A stretch of DNA of 64,000 nucleotides from Lagopus muta (Eukaryota > Chordata > Aves > Galliformes > Phasianidae), in contig NC_064443.1 of assembly GCF_023343835.1 (NCBI RefSeq), positions 2,108,001 through 2,172,000 of the forward strand, given 5' to 3'. The notes beneath the pieces were generated by a model that searched no databases, had not been told where the DNA came from, and saw only the letters and a list, made by a program, of their open reading frames with translations. The stretch's first letter is position 1. Every line of letters starts with the position of its first letter. Positions 24,543-38,208 of the stretch are shown here, one piece after another. Position numbers and translations under genes: made by a program.

Positions 24543-27500
24543 CTCTCACAAGGCTTTTCCCATTAGAGCACCTTTTCCTTCTGCACCACAGTCATGTACT
24601 GCATTAATCTTCCTGCCCCTTTCCTGATCAGAACAACACCTCTTTAATTATAATCCAACAAATTCCTCTCTTCTCTACCTGGAAAGAATGGGATTTGCTC
24701 ACAAGGAACAAATGCAAAGACGTAAGTCTCTTTTCATGGGAAAGGAAGTCTGTAGAGTGTCCTGCTGGGAGCCCTGCTTTGCCTAAACCCTAGCATAATG
24801 CAGTAAGAAGTTAAGGTTATTAGTGGGCAAACAGCACAAGAGAGCTATTAAGCATGTCTTGGGGCTTTGTGGTCAAGTGCTCTGTGTTACTGCTGACACT
24901 ACGCATTGCACAAGAGGATGCTTGTGGCCTCGCTGTGGCACTGGCACCCTGCTTGGCGCAGGTTGTTTGCACCAAGGGACAGCTGGCCCACACAGCCCTG
25001 AGGTGCTTGTTGGGGACAGGTGAGCCTTGGGACAATCATAGGCTGGAGAAAGTGTGTGTTTGCTATCGGTTAGCAGACAGCATTAGCATCTGTGTGCACC
25101 TGTGGACTTCAGGCATTGAGCCAGAGCCCAATGGCCTAAAAAAAAACAACAATCCGATGTGTGAAGGTGCTTAGAAGCCTACAGTGCAATAGTGACTGGA
25201 TACTGTTCCTTAACTACGGTGTTCATTTTCCTGTTGCAGCTTTCATGGTGGAAGAACTCAGAACACCTCGTGCTGGGCAAGGCTTTGCTGTGTAGGAATG
25301 CACACACCTGGCCCAGTTTATGATAGCTTTAAATAAGTGGGAGCTGCTTTTGGTGGAAAACTCTGGAGCCATTTCAGCAGCAGAAGCATAGGAGAGAAGT
25401 CTGCAGCTGTTTGGGGAACGGCTGAGCCAGGGCATAAAGCTAACTACATTGACTCCTGCTCCACTCAGAGTTCAGACCGTGCTAGAACAGCAGAAGGGGC
25501 ATGAGCTCCTTCTGTATGATGCTTTTCCCACCAGCTGTGGATGGATGGAGGGCTGCCTCGCAGGCAGAGGCACCAATATCAGCCACACAAAGACCATTTT
25601 CTGTGCCCCAGGTGCCACCTGAAAGCCGCCAGTTCCGATGGGTGCCGTGGCATGGCAGAGATTGGTGCTCAGCACAGGAGCAGGGGCACACGAGGACACT
25701 GGAGCACAGCGAGAGCCTTGTCATGCAGCCTGCAGTCCCCAGCAAGCGCCTATTAATAAGCCAGGCATGCGCTTCCTCCGTATATTTACAGTGTGCTTTC
25801 TCCCTATTAGCTTAGTGAACCACAGCTTCATTTTGACACAGCGAACGCTTTTCTTTCAGCAGTATATTTGGTACTGCTGGTGCACTTGGCTGGAATAGCA
25901 CTTCGTTGACATCTTCCTCATTTAGAAAAGCAAGCAGGATTTCCCTTTACAAATTAACTCCGTTTCCAGATGAGCGGCTTCTGCCCATCCTCCAGGAGTC
26001 TCCCTGCTCCAGGGATGGTGTCCATGTGCCTGCAACAGTTTGTTCGGCTGCCACCAAATCCATGTGAAAGCACACAACAGCAAGAATATCAGCCGTGGAG
26101 GTGTGTGGAGCAGCACTGGGGCTGGGGGGGGTCCTGGGGTTCTCAGGGGCTGCGAATGAGCCACAGCCTCCAGAAGTGCCACCAGGATCTGGCTGTTTTC
26201 TTACTCCCTCATGCCACACCGATGCTTCCACAAATGAGCCAAACCCAGCATAGATGCAGAAATGGGCCGAGCAGCTGGGGTGAGCCCAGCTTGTGAGTCA
26301 TACTGGGCTGGAAAAGTAAGGAAAAAAAGAATTCTCAGCCCAGGAATGCAAGTGGGAAAAGGAATTGGAATCCGGACCTCTGAGCTCAGCTGCCCTTCAT
26401 TGGGGCAGGGAGAGCTGCAGGGTGAGGGGAGCAGTTCAGAAAGCCCGAGGGTTGTTGTAGCTCAGTCACACCCTCTGAGCAGCATCTTTTTGCTACAACA
26501 CGTGCAGCTCCTGCCAGAACAACTTCCTTGTCTTCAGCTGAAAGCTGAGACAATAAAAGAATTGTGTGCAACGAGCTATTTATGGAGAAATTTGTCTCAA
26601 TGTTTGCATCACTACTGCAAGAAAAGCCAGCACCAGGACTTTCCTACCGCAGTTAAGGACAGCTCTCAGCTGTGGGGAGCCCCCGGGTTGAAGCACTGCT
26701 TCTTTGCAAGAGAAGGATTTTGTTTGTATTGCTGGAAATAGAGAGATGCAGAAAACCATAAAAACCTGTCATTCTGGTTGAACCCTTGGATTTTGTCAGG
26801 ATTTTTGAATACTCCTTTGCAATTAAAACTCCCACTGGGTTGCCTTGTTGCTAGCAAGGCTGATTGGGATTGTGGAGGTGCAGGTAGGCTGGCAAGCAGG
26901 CTTGCCCCAAAGCACCAAACCAGATTCAATGAGCCCACCTGGACTGCAGGAACGTGGTTAGCTGGCAGCAAATCCCTGTGGAGGGGTTAGATAACACACG
27001 GTGGCTTAGTCACGCTGGGAAGTAAATGTCTCACAACTTGCCGAGACAAACTCCTCCCTGTTTTAATTAAATGTGAGCTCCTGGAGTGCCTAAAGCTGCA
27101 CTGCTCTCCGGCTGCCCCCACCCCTGCATCAACCCGGTTGTGCCAGTCAGGTTTCCAAACCGTTGTCCTCACTTGCAGCACAAACAAGCTCTGTTTCCAT
27201 TCACCATTGTTTCAGTGCCTGGTGGCTGCTGGAGGGGTGATAATAAAGTAAGGACTTAACTGTTTGGTATTCTGCCAGTAGCTGGAAAACACAGAATTTG
27301 TTATCCCAGCCTTTTCAAAAACAAGTGACAGATGCTCGGGTCCCAGGGCTTCACCAGGAGAGCCATGGCTCTCATCTGCCTTCTCCTTGCCCCAAGGATG
27401 AGGCAGGCAGCACTCAGTGGGAGCTGCTGATGTAGTGGATGCTGAGCAAAGGAGCCCTTGGCACTGGAAGTCTTACAAACCACTTTCACATAAACCATGA

Positions 27501-30500
27501 TTGTGCGAAAAAGCTTTCAGGATGCCATGGTTTGTTTTGCAGGTTGGAAAGAGTGCCATTGACAGTTGTTAAACAATTATGCTTAACTTATACCAAAAAA
27601 AGCACACCGAATCTGCATCACGTAAACAGCTCTAAAGATAATTATTCCTTTTACATCTGAAGATGTCTGGGGCTGTTACAAATGTCTGATGACCCTCCCC
27701 TTCGTTGCACAATATGCTTTACATATGTACAGTGGGTGTAGGACACAGCCTGCATGGATTTACCTGTTCATACTGGCAGCAGAGAGCTGCAGTTGCTCTG
27801 CAGGCATGGATGGGTTTGAACATGCATGCTACTAAAAACCCCGAGTTCATAAATCCTCATTTTCCATTGCAGAGGTGCTGGTCTGAACCTGACTGCACAG
27901 CGCCGAGGGCTGTGAGACTGAGAAGCTTAAAAGGGAGCAGAGTATTGCGTCCGCCCAGCACGGCCTGGGAGAAGAAAGGAATAAATGGAGAAGCATTTCA
28001 GCACTTACCTCTCATTTCTACCATCGCTATACATAACAAGTGCCTCTGCATATTTTATAGCACTTAAAAAGAAACAAGGGTAGCTAGTGTAGAAGCTGGC
28101 TTGTTCAGGGAAACTCGAAACATGTGCAGCCATAAAAATCCTTCATTTGATGCCAAGCTATCGCATTTTCTAGTGTCTGAAAGGCAAATGATGCTACAGG
28201 AGTTCCCCATGCTTTCTCTCAGCCTGCTCACAATCACTGTTACAGATCCAGAGCATTCGGCTCAGCTCCCCTCAGCTCCTAGTGGCTGAGCAGAACAAAA
28301 ACATCGACGCAGCATCTCAACGAGTTTTGCTGTATTGCTGGCACACAACACACATGTTTAGGTAGCAAACGCAGCCTCCATCCATGGGTGTGCCTTTTGA
28401 AGAGGAGAGAGCAGAAACGCTTTCACCCAGTTAAAAGAAAAAACAACAAGTAGTCAGATTATAGAGGAAGGGATAAACAAGGAGATGCCAAAATCCTGGT
28501 CCTGGAGTAATCTGCTTCCCTCTGTAAACAAGGGAATGTGGTTTGTGGGGTTTGGCTTGTGAAAGTATGGCCCTGTGTCCCTGAGAGCTACAGAGGGGTT
28601 GGGGATTAACAGGGTCTCTCTGTCTGGCAATTATTACAAAAGATTTGGGAATATTTTGTCTGTGAAAAAGCCACTTCTCTGTCCAAACGTGGTCAACAGG
28701 TTCAGCAGATGTCAGTAGGATCTATCAGATGTTCATGTGCACACACAAATACTTGGTGTGGTCATGTAGACCTTCTTCCCATAGGAAACCAGGCATCCCT
28801 ACATGTTTAACTAAACATTTTGTTTTTAACATCTCTTTCCATTTCCCCTTCCCCCCTCCACTTGGGTATTGATGTATTGGATTGTCAGAGAGACATGGGA
28901 GGAAGACTGGCATTAGGATCAATGGTGAGGGATGTCGGTTCTCTCCAGAGCTCTTGCCTCATTCCACTTTGTGTGGTGGCTGGGAGAAGCACCTCGGTCA
29001 AGCCTGTCATCCTTATCGAAAAGATCCTGGCTGCAAAAGGAAAGCCATATGTTGAGCCAGGAAAGGGGTGAACATGCTGGGTGTGCAGGTGGCAGCAGCA
29101 ATCTCGTTGCAGCAGCTGGGGCCATCCCTGACCATAACCTACATAAGGAGAAGGCTGAAATCTGTTATGTGAGCAAGCAGGCAGGAGCACTGGATTCTGG
29201 TGGGAGAGGGAGTGAGATTCAGCCACCTGAAGGCATCTCCCTGCAGGAGAATTACCTTCCCTGTAAAGCAGCAGGCATCGCTCTTAAGTGTTTTCAAGCT
29301 TAAATCGTTTCCCTAGGTGACATCCTGGTAAGTGGATTTCCCAATTAAGCACAATCCAATTAAGTGGGAGGTACTGTAATTACCAAGTGCTCAGCGCGAG
29401 GCAAAGATCAGATCCATCTATGGCAGAAGGGCTCTTCTCCACTCCGGAAGGGGCTGTAGCGAGGTGCTTCTGTAAGCATGAAGGTGGGCAGCTCGGACAT
29501 GAGGCTTTGCAGCCCCCTCTCTGCCAGTCAGCATCTTCTGTGTCCCCACGGGGACCAATTCCCGGTGCCAATGCCCTGAGTTGCCGAAGCTGTGCAAGCA
29601 GACTCGTGCAGCCTGCGCAGCTCCTCCAGCTCCGTACCGCTGGTTTTACAGTGCCACCCACTGGCAGGGGCTCCCACAAACCCTCTTCTGCAGCTCTGCT
29701 CCTCCGCATCTGATGTTCCAATGATGAAATATTAGAGGGGTAGCTCTGGTGGGCATCATTCATAGAACGGATCCCACGTGTGCTGTCCCGGGCCATCTGG
29801 AAGCGTTTTGGAATCCGTTCTGGTGTGTCTCAGTGTCTGCTGAGCCCACACAGCAAAGTCGTTGGGTCTGCAGTTTGCCAGATGTTGGCTCAGGCTGTGT
29901 TTAAGGACAATCAAATGGTGCAGTGCTGCGTCCTGCCTGCGGAGTGGTAGGGCGGGTGATGAGCCTCCTTCTCGTCCTTGCTGTGCTGAGCACACCAAAT
30001 GCAGGGCTCGGTCTGCATAGGAGGCTGTGTTAATATTCTTCCAAGCAGGAGAAAATACAAACCGTGGCTGATTCTGAATGCCCCACTGCACATTATTAAG
30101 CGTGCAGCCCCATGGAGAGCATGCTCCCAGCAGGGGAGGGCTGGGGACTTGTGCAGGACAGATGGATGTTCTCCTGCCAGTGCACAGCACAGCGGTCAGC
30201 CTGGTCTCTCTGAATGTGCTCTGTCCTTTCCTGAGTGCTGCACTCGCTTCTGCTGCTGGTTGAATGTGTGATGTAAGTCCAGCTGACAAGCAGAAGGAAA
30301 GATGCAGCTGTCAGGGTTTTTGCACGGCAAGCTGCTCCTCACAAGCTACATTTTAAACTGAGTGCTGATTTAAAATCAAATTTGACAAATAGCATGTTGG
30401 GGTTGTCAGGTCCTGGAGCACTGTCTTCCAGAAAGTATGAAAAAGGCACCAGAGGAGAGCTTGGCATAGCCTCCCAGATAACAATAATTAAAGGCTTTTA

Positions 30501-33500
30501 CACTCAGGCTCTGGAAGCTGCTCCTCTTGCAAATTGGCCTTGATTGAAGGGAAAGAGAATGATGAGACTGGAGGAAAGTGATGGAGCTGGCAGGAGAAAA
30601 CACAGAGGTAAGTCTCAGTTTTTTCTTTTTTTACCCCACCTCCTTGTCCCAGCCAGGGTGGAGGCAGCACTGCTCCTGGGCTGGCTCTGCAGTGCACTGG
30701 TGGACATGGAAGAAAAAGAGGGGCCCCACAGCTCTGCTCCTGCCCCAGAGCATCACCCAGCACTGAGGGAAACATTCCCATCCCCCAAAGCCCTCCAGGT
30801 TCAGTGACACCAGAGTCACCCATCCCAGTGTAGCAACCCCAAAACTGAGTTATCCCCACACAGGGGTTGTGCCCCTATGTGATCCCCAGGATTAAAGCTC
30901 TCTTCTCTGCCTGTCTTCAGCTGGATATCTTTAAGTACAGCCCTGCAAGCAGCAAAACCCATGGCCAGATTGTCTGCAGATGAGTGGGAGGCAAGCCCCA
31001 CATCTTACATTTGGTGCTTGTTAATATTTGGATAAGACAAGCAGAATGCTTCATCCAGGGCGGTGCTTGTGTTTGCTGTAAGCCAATACCTCTGCGGGGT
31101 TACCATGAAATTCAAGGCAGCTTGTGAAAAACACTGGTGGGATAAGGCGTGACTGCAGGCCACTGGCAGCAAAGTCCTTTGAGCCAGGGTAAAGTCTGTG
31201 TTTGAAGCCAAAGGGAATGCACTGGGAGAGCAGCCAGACCCAGACACGGTTCCTGGAGGATGTGGGGAGATGCCCTGAGCTCCCACTCTGGCAGTTGATG
31301 CATCTCTCTGTCTTCCTGGCTCTTTGCAGGAGAAGCTGCTCTCTGCAGGAGCTGGGCAGGTCAGAAAGGACCAGTAGCACCCTGCCAGTGGCTCTGCTCG
31401 CATTCACACCAGCCATTGGGGTCAGCCCATTGCATGTTGCGTTTAGCACAATAAAACATCCAGGAAACAATATCTCAGTTCAACGTGCCCTGAATATCTT
31501 TAACAATCCCCACGGCTGCCTGCATGCCCTGTGCTGCATTTGGTTGCAAGCTGTGCTGTCAGGAGGCCTTTAACCTTGCTGGTGCCAAAATGCACCATGG
31601 TGTCCCTGCTGCCTGCCACTCCCAGCTCTGCAGCAGCGTGACTTGACAGAAGATGGCAGGGGTTGGAAAAGGGTTGGGATGCCATTGCCATAGGAACTGG
31701 TTAGTGTTCGGAAGAGTAAGAGTGAGAACAACTCCAAAAGTAATGAGTTGTCCCTCTGATGATGTAGGGATCAGGGGGATTTAGTTAGGGGAAGCATTAT
31801 GCTCCAAATAATGAGAGTCCATAAGCCGCATCTCCATGTTTGCTTCCTCCAGAAGGGCTCTGCTGACAGTCCTGGAAAACCATCTGACAGGGAGCACAGA
31901 TACAGCTCCTGCACTGCAGCTGAGCCACAGCTCTGCACTCCCGGGATGAAAGGCACAGCTCCGTGCAATATTCATTCACTCATCCTTCCTCTCTTCATTC
32001 ATTCATCCATTCATCTGCTTCATTCACATTTCCCTGGCACTTTAATGAGCAGTGCTGAGCCCCTATAGTCCTGCAGAGCCTGTCTCCAGTGCACAACCTC
32101 GTGGCTACAGATGGCCATCCCGAAGCTCAGGCTCAGGCATTTTGCAGGGCAGATGCTGGTGTGGCCAGGGCATGGCCTGTGGTGTGCCTAGCCAGTCACC
32201 TGGGCCCTTCAATCCCACTACAGTCCTGGTGGCATTGTTGTTCCTGTGGTTTCTCTTTGCTCTACTTTGCAGTTTGTTCAATTCACGTCCTCCTCGTGGG
32301 AGCACAAGGAGGGGGATTGCATCAAAACTGCAAACATGGAGGCTTTCCTTCTTTCTGCTGTGTCTCTAGGAAGGACAGAAAGGTGCTTTAGGAGCATCTC
32401 CCCTCCTCAGCCATGTCAGAGCTGCCAGGTGTCTGATTGGAGAGGCCATTGCAGAGGTCTCAGATGGACACCGAGGAGCACGGTCCTAACCAGAACCTGG
32501 CTTTGCCCCACGTTCTCTCTCTGCCCAGAGGCAACAGGGACTGGAGGCAGCAATTCCAGGCTCCGCAGAGCGGGATTTTCACCACCTGTATGCAGACATG
32601 ACTTGAAGAGAGGGGCTGGGTAGAAATCCAGCAAAGATTAAAAGGAGACAATAATTTCCCTGCCTATGATCTCACTCATGGAAAACGATGCTTCTGCTTT
32701 TTCTGCATGCTCTGCTGATCTGTCCTCAGCCTCCCTTCAGAAAGCTAAATGCAAAGGAAGCAAACAGAAAGCATCCGTTCTTTGTATAATGGAGAGAGCT
32801 TTTTCTTTTATTCCCTGCCTTTTATCACGGATCTGCTGCCATCACTGTTACTCAGCAGGTTATTACCTCTGAGTGGATACTTCCACCAGCAGGAGCTGCT
32901 TTGTGGTCTGCTCGGAGCAATTATGGATCGGGTTCATTCCTGCTGCCTGGTTTCATTGCACAAGGATTTGCTGTGCTCCACGGCCAAGGTGAGGTGAGGT
33001 GAGCTGTGCTGCTGAGGTATCCACCCCAGTAATGAGGAGTGGGTGTTGGTATCCTGCTGCCTGGGGTGCCTGCTCCAGGTACTCAGGTTAGGAACAACGT
33101 GCTATGCAATAAATACAAAAGCATGACACTTCTAAGCACTTGCTAAGGCTGTGGTCAACATGGTTTTCCCACAGTTAGTAACCTGGGGATTAGGAAGCAG
33201 GGGTTTTGACTTGTTTTTCATAGCACACAATGAGGACAGATTAACATGAAACTGTAATACTGTCACATGCTCTGCAAATCCTTGATATGAGACCCCGTCC
33301 AAGTTCAGCACAAGCAGCTTTTCGAATGAGTCTAGATGATAATAAGTATTTTTCACACTGGACCAGAGCTGGATTTCTGGGCCCATACGGACGTAGCGTC
33401 AGGAAGACACGTGGTTTGGATTCCCTGTTGTTAAATTTGGCTCTCCATACCCTCAGAAATGTGTAGGGTTCCAGACTGGGTCTGACACATGAAGTCCTGC

Positions 33501-34914
33501 TGCAGGACGTTGGCCAAAGTTCCTTTTGGGTTTAATGCTAAGTCCATATCCTGGGCTATTTCTCCAAATTTTCTTGGTTCATGCACGGTTTTGCTATTCA
33601 GACCTAGCTCATCTATCCTACCCGCACTAATCGATGGATCAGACTGATCTGAGCAGACACAGCGACTTCACCCCTTGCTGTTGCTGGTGAGGAGAAAGGG
33701 CAGAGGCAGCAGGAAACCACTTCACTCCCGCTCCTCTACATTGGCTCCCAGTTTAGGCAAGGGTCTTGCAAAAGCCTTGCTAACAAGTTAACTCATCAAA
33801 ATGTCAGGCCCTGAGGTGATTCCCTGATGATACCTGTGTCCCTTTTAGTGGGCCAAGAGTAAATACGGCAGCCCTCAAGCACTCAGGGTATGGCCAGGAG
33901 CCTTCAGAGGGGAGCACACTGAGTCACAAGACATTTTTAGAGCCAATCTTTCTGCGTGCACTTTGTGCAAGCAGCATGCAGTGCCTGTGGTTAGAACACG
34001 TCCGTTAAGAGTCACGGCAAAAATGGGTGAAAAATTCTGAAACCAAACCTGGAAACCTCTCCTGACATTTCAGAGCAATCCTTTTTTCTTGGGCTCAGCT
34101 GCCAGAGCAAAGGGGGAAATGGTGATCATGGGTAGAACGTGTGTGCACTACAGTGATGGCATTCAGGGACACAGAGGACAGCCCCTCCTTGCCTCAGGAG
34201 AGCACAGAGAGAAGGTTGGGCCAGGCAGCAGCCTGAGACATGATGCTGTCCCTAGATCAAGGCTTTCACTGCTACTCCTGACACCCTAGAGTGCATTAAG
34301 TTTGATTCATCACCACTAATTACCTCTATAAGTACCTCTGTGGCACAGACTGCCTCCCAGCCAGCTGCCTGTGTTTCCCAGTGTGATGTTCTGGAGAAGA
34401 CCAGAGCCCAGCATTGTACACCAGCTCTGAATGATGGCAGTGCTGGCCTCAAAGGAGATAACGGGGAGAGCTGGGTGCACACCACTCTCCTCTGACCGAC
34501 CCTGGTGCCTGTGTCAGTCATTTGAGTTCAAGATGGCATGAGAAACATGGAAGCCAAAGTCCTCCAGCTCTCTGAAAGTCTTCAGCAAATGTTCCTCTCT
34601 AGTTCTGGCCCACTCTTGAAAACATTTTACTTTCGATCCAGTTTGCTCAACCCAGGTCTGTGATTACCTGTTGGTACAGGTAATGCCCCTCATCCAGCTC
34701 TGCAGCATCAGTGCCTTCCCCCAGCCAGATTATTCCTTGTTACCCATCCTTCCTCTTGGTCTGATGGGGGAGATACATTACCAGAATGGCTGCTGTGTTG
34801 TGCTTAGACATCTCATCTTCAACCAAGCCAGGTGCAGCCAGCAAAGCTCTTGCATACTGTATTTGGGTGAGAATGTTAAAGATTTTTTTATTATTCAGTG
34901 GTTAGTTTGTTGGA
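24543..34914. other. Long non-coding spacer
   Basis: About 10.4 kb without a recognised exon. Frames of 100-177 codons occur on both strands (for example 26262-26741 + and 29756-30289 -), but their composition is that of translated non-coding DNA (high Ser, Cys, Trp, Pro, His) and none shows a domain. The GC content is moderate, so chance frames are expected. Confidence 0.5.
31966..32030 (+). repeat. Imperfect (CATT)n microsatellite
   Basis: Repeated CATTCATTC and CATCCATTCATC units with interruptions. Confidence 0.6.
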
Positions 34915-35793
34915 TGTCACATCTAGAGGGTTGTGGCCAATGGCTTGATGTCCACATGGAGGCCAGTGACAAGTGGTGTCCTCCAGGGTTCTGTTTTGAG
35001 ACCAGTGCTCTTCAGCATCTTCATCAACGACATAGACAGTGAGATCGAGCGTACATGAGCAAGGTTGCTGATGACATCAAGCTGAGTGGTGCATTTGACA
35101 CAATAGAAGGAAGATGTGCCATTCAGAGGGACCTGGACAGGTTTGGGAAGCAGGCACATGTGAACCTAATGAGGCTCAACAAAGCCAAGTGCAAGGTGTT
35201 GCACTTGGGTTGGGGCAATCACAGATACACATGCAGACTGGGAAAAGAACTCCTTGAGAGCAAGCCTGTGGAGAAGGACCTGGGGATCCTGGTAGACTGA
35301 AAGCTGGATGTGAGGCAACAGTGTGCTCTTGCAGTCCAGAAGGTCAACTGCATCCTGCGCTGCATCAACAGAGGGGTGGCAGCAGGGCAGGGAGGGGATT
35401 GTCTACCTCTGCTCTGCTCTCATGAGGCCCCATCTGGAGCACTGCGTCCAGGCCTGGGGTCCCCAGGACAAGAAGGATGTGGAGCTGTTGGACCACAGAG
35501 ATGCTCAGAAGGCTGCAGCACCTCTCCTATGAAGATAAGCTGGGGGAGCTGAGGGTGTTCAGCCTGGAGAAGAGAAGGCTCTGGGGAGACGTCATCAAGG
35601 CCTTCAAGGGGGAGTGGCTTTAAACTAAAAGAGGTGAGGTTTAGGTTAGATGTTAGGAATAAATTCTCTACTTGGAGGTTGGTGAGGCACAAAGAAAGTG
35701 TGGGTGCCACACTGGAGTTGCCCAAGGCCAAACTGCATGGGATTCTGGACAGCCTGATCTGGTGGAAGGCAAGCTTGCCCATGTCAGGGGGCA
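34915..35793 (+). repeat. CR1 LINE with reverse-transcriptase remnant, 3' end missing
   Basis: Frame fragments show the late part of the CR1 reverse transcriptase: [12 protein letters not shown], then VADDIKLS at 35064-35087 (the ADD of the catalytic box, with Val where Phe or Tyr is usual), [20 protein letters not shown] and KDLGILVD. A stop at 35298 and frame changes follow, then the LEHCVQAWG and SLEKRR-type segments. The copy is dead. Unlike most CR1 insertions, it lacks the terminal TCCAACC and ATTCTATG part, breaking off near 35793. Confidence 0.92.
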
Positions 35794-36584
35794 TTTTGTG
35801 AGAAAATACCTATAAATGTAGGGCATTAACTCCATCTTCTTTGCATTTCCCCATGCTCCCAAGCTCCGTTCACCATCCCCAGACCCTGAAACAATTCCTC
35901 TGAAAGCAGATATGTCAGTCTTTGCTGCACAGGGAATATTTTAAGGCTCTGAAAACAAAGTTAATTATAGCAGAACTGCCAAAAGTGTAACCACTGTCAT
36001 GCTAAAATATCCTCTGCCTCCTACATTTGTAACGTGGGAGTCTTTTATATCCTCTTTACTGCTGCTGAACCATACATTTATCTTGGCAGCAGATGTATGT
36101 AGACTGGGGTCTATTTCAGTGTCATGCAAAAGAGCTCTTAGGCTAAAAGATGCATTACAGCTTACTGGAAGACCTGAAATTAACTGCGCAATGATGCCGC
36201 CTGAAGATAAAGAACCAGCAATTCCCTTGAATTGCAATTTTATCCAGATGGGCTGAAGGTCTGAACAGCATTGCCATCTCCAAAGGCTTCCCTTTGCAAA
36301 ATTAACTATTGAGTGTAGTGAGAAACATGAGGGAGAGACTTTGTCAAACCATTTTAGGAAAAGATCTGCCTCCTTACCCAGTGTATGGAAGCAGTGATAA
36401 TTCCATCCATACCAACCAGCACCAGCACTTTGGAAAGGGCATCTCTTCCCTCTGCTCTCACACTTGGTGCTAGGAAAGGCTCAGTAGCTCACTACAAAGC
36501 TGTGGTTATGACCAAGCCCATAAATGTTAATATTTAGTGGTGCTGACAAACCTCTCACCAGGACTGTCCTTGGATGGCCCTGGA

Positions 36585-36603
36585 TTTCCCTCTGGTGGCA
36601 GCA
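36585..36603 (-). promoter_or_regulatory. CTCF-like motif
   Basis: The - strand reads GCTGCCACCAGAGGGAAA, a close match to the CTCF core CCACCAGAGGGCGC. Occupancy cannot be judged from sequence. Confidence 0.4.
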
Positions 36604-38170
36604 CACGAAGAGTTAATATTGGGAAAACACAGATTTGGAGGACAGATTTTTGTTGTTGTTCTTATGCTTCACATCTGAGCTCTTGGCACAGCAACCTCAG
36701 ATTCTAATTGCACCTTATAACTGCAGTTTAAATCAAAACTCATCAGGAGGAGCCAACTGGAGCCAGTTTCTATGAAAACGTCAGAGGAGAACTCTTCCCC
36801 CCAGTCTGCTCCCCTGCTGCAAGCTGCTGGGTGCTGAAGTGTGACCCACAGCAGCACTGTGGTACAGCAGCAGGAGGAGGTTCTTGCCATTCTGGCTTAA
36901 GTGCCCTCGTCCCTTATAAGGTCAAAAACTTTTTACAAAGAACCATAAGATGAGGGCAAATCTCATTTTCACTTCCCACCATAATATATTCAATTGGAAT
37001 AACAAAAAAGAAAATGGTGCCTGCAATGCAATCGCAGCCACTTGCCATCCCATCCGTTGCTGCTTCAGGCTGCCCCATCCTATGCAGGTTGGGAGTGAGC
37101 CTGGAGCAGAAACCTGCCTCCAGCTCAGCTTTTTTTGCAGATACTTTCTTTTTTTTGCTTTTTTTGGAGTAAGGGGAGAGATCAGGGAGTTGGAAGGGGA
37201 GAAGCGGGTGGTGTCTGTTCGGACTGTTTGTATTAATGGCATTATTTTTCATTCCCTTCATGTGTCACTGAACCACACGCAGACTCTGATCTCTGGTTCA
37301 TAGATCCTGAACTCCTGAAGCTGATTTTGCCCCTTTGATAATAAGGCAAATTACATGATTTGATGGCAGAAGAAAGTGATGTAAAGAAAAGAGAAATACA
37401 GCTCCAGAGTGCGGTCACCACCTGAGACAGGGCACTTGACGCCCCAGAAGAAACACAGGACATCCTGGTTAAAACGGAGTCACTTGAGCAGCTGCAGCAT
37501 GGCTATTTTCTCTGCATGGCCTGCATCTGAGAGCTGTCCTCCAAGGAGAGAAAGTGCTGTTGAACTCGGTAATCGGCGGTGCGTTACTGTGTGTTATTCC
37601 AGAGCCAGAGGCTGTTGTCCACAGTGTCCTATTTGTTCAGCATGGCCACTCTGCAGGCTCTGAGATGCTCACCACAGTTGTCCAAGGCTCCATTAGAAAT
37701 CACATGGAAATTTTGGACTGTGTGCTAGCATTTTCTACATGCAAAATCTTGAGAGAAGAACATACTCCAGCCACTCCTGTGTTAGTGTCATTAGAGAGAT
37801 GGCCACTGCCTCATCTTCAATGGGGACGTGGTGCAGGCTGGTGCTTTGAGGGGTAGAGTGCCCTTCAGATTCCCCCAGAATGATGAAAACCTGGGTCTTT
37901 GCTTTCCTTCTGTTGTGAATAACAGATCAGGTCCTGGTCTGGAAGTGGCTGGGTTGTAGATCACATAGGCACATAGCACATAGATGATGGAAATGATGAT
38001 GATGATATATAAGAGGGTTTTGGGGGCCATTTGTTTTCAGCCAGCCCATTCAGGCAAGAATAAGCTTTTATTTTCTTCACCATGACAGCATATGTCAAGC
38101 TAACAAAGGCTGGGTATTCCTTTGAGGCTATAAAATAAGCTCATTCATACTTTCTCTCTCTTTGTTGCAG

Positions 38171-38208
38171 CCAGAACAAAAAAAAAAAGAAAGAAAAGAA
38201 AAAAGAAA
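38171..38208 (+). repeat. A-rich tract
   Basis: A run of A with G interruptions (AAAAAAAAAAAGAAAGAAAA and onward). No CR1 or SINE body is seen next to it. Confidence 0.7.

Noticed and set aside
29756..30289. 177-codon minus-strand frame
   Set aside because: Same reasoning: no domain or signal and no splice-linked continuation.
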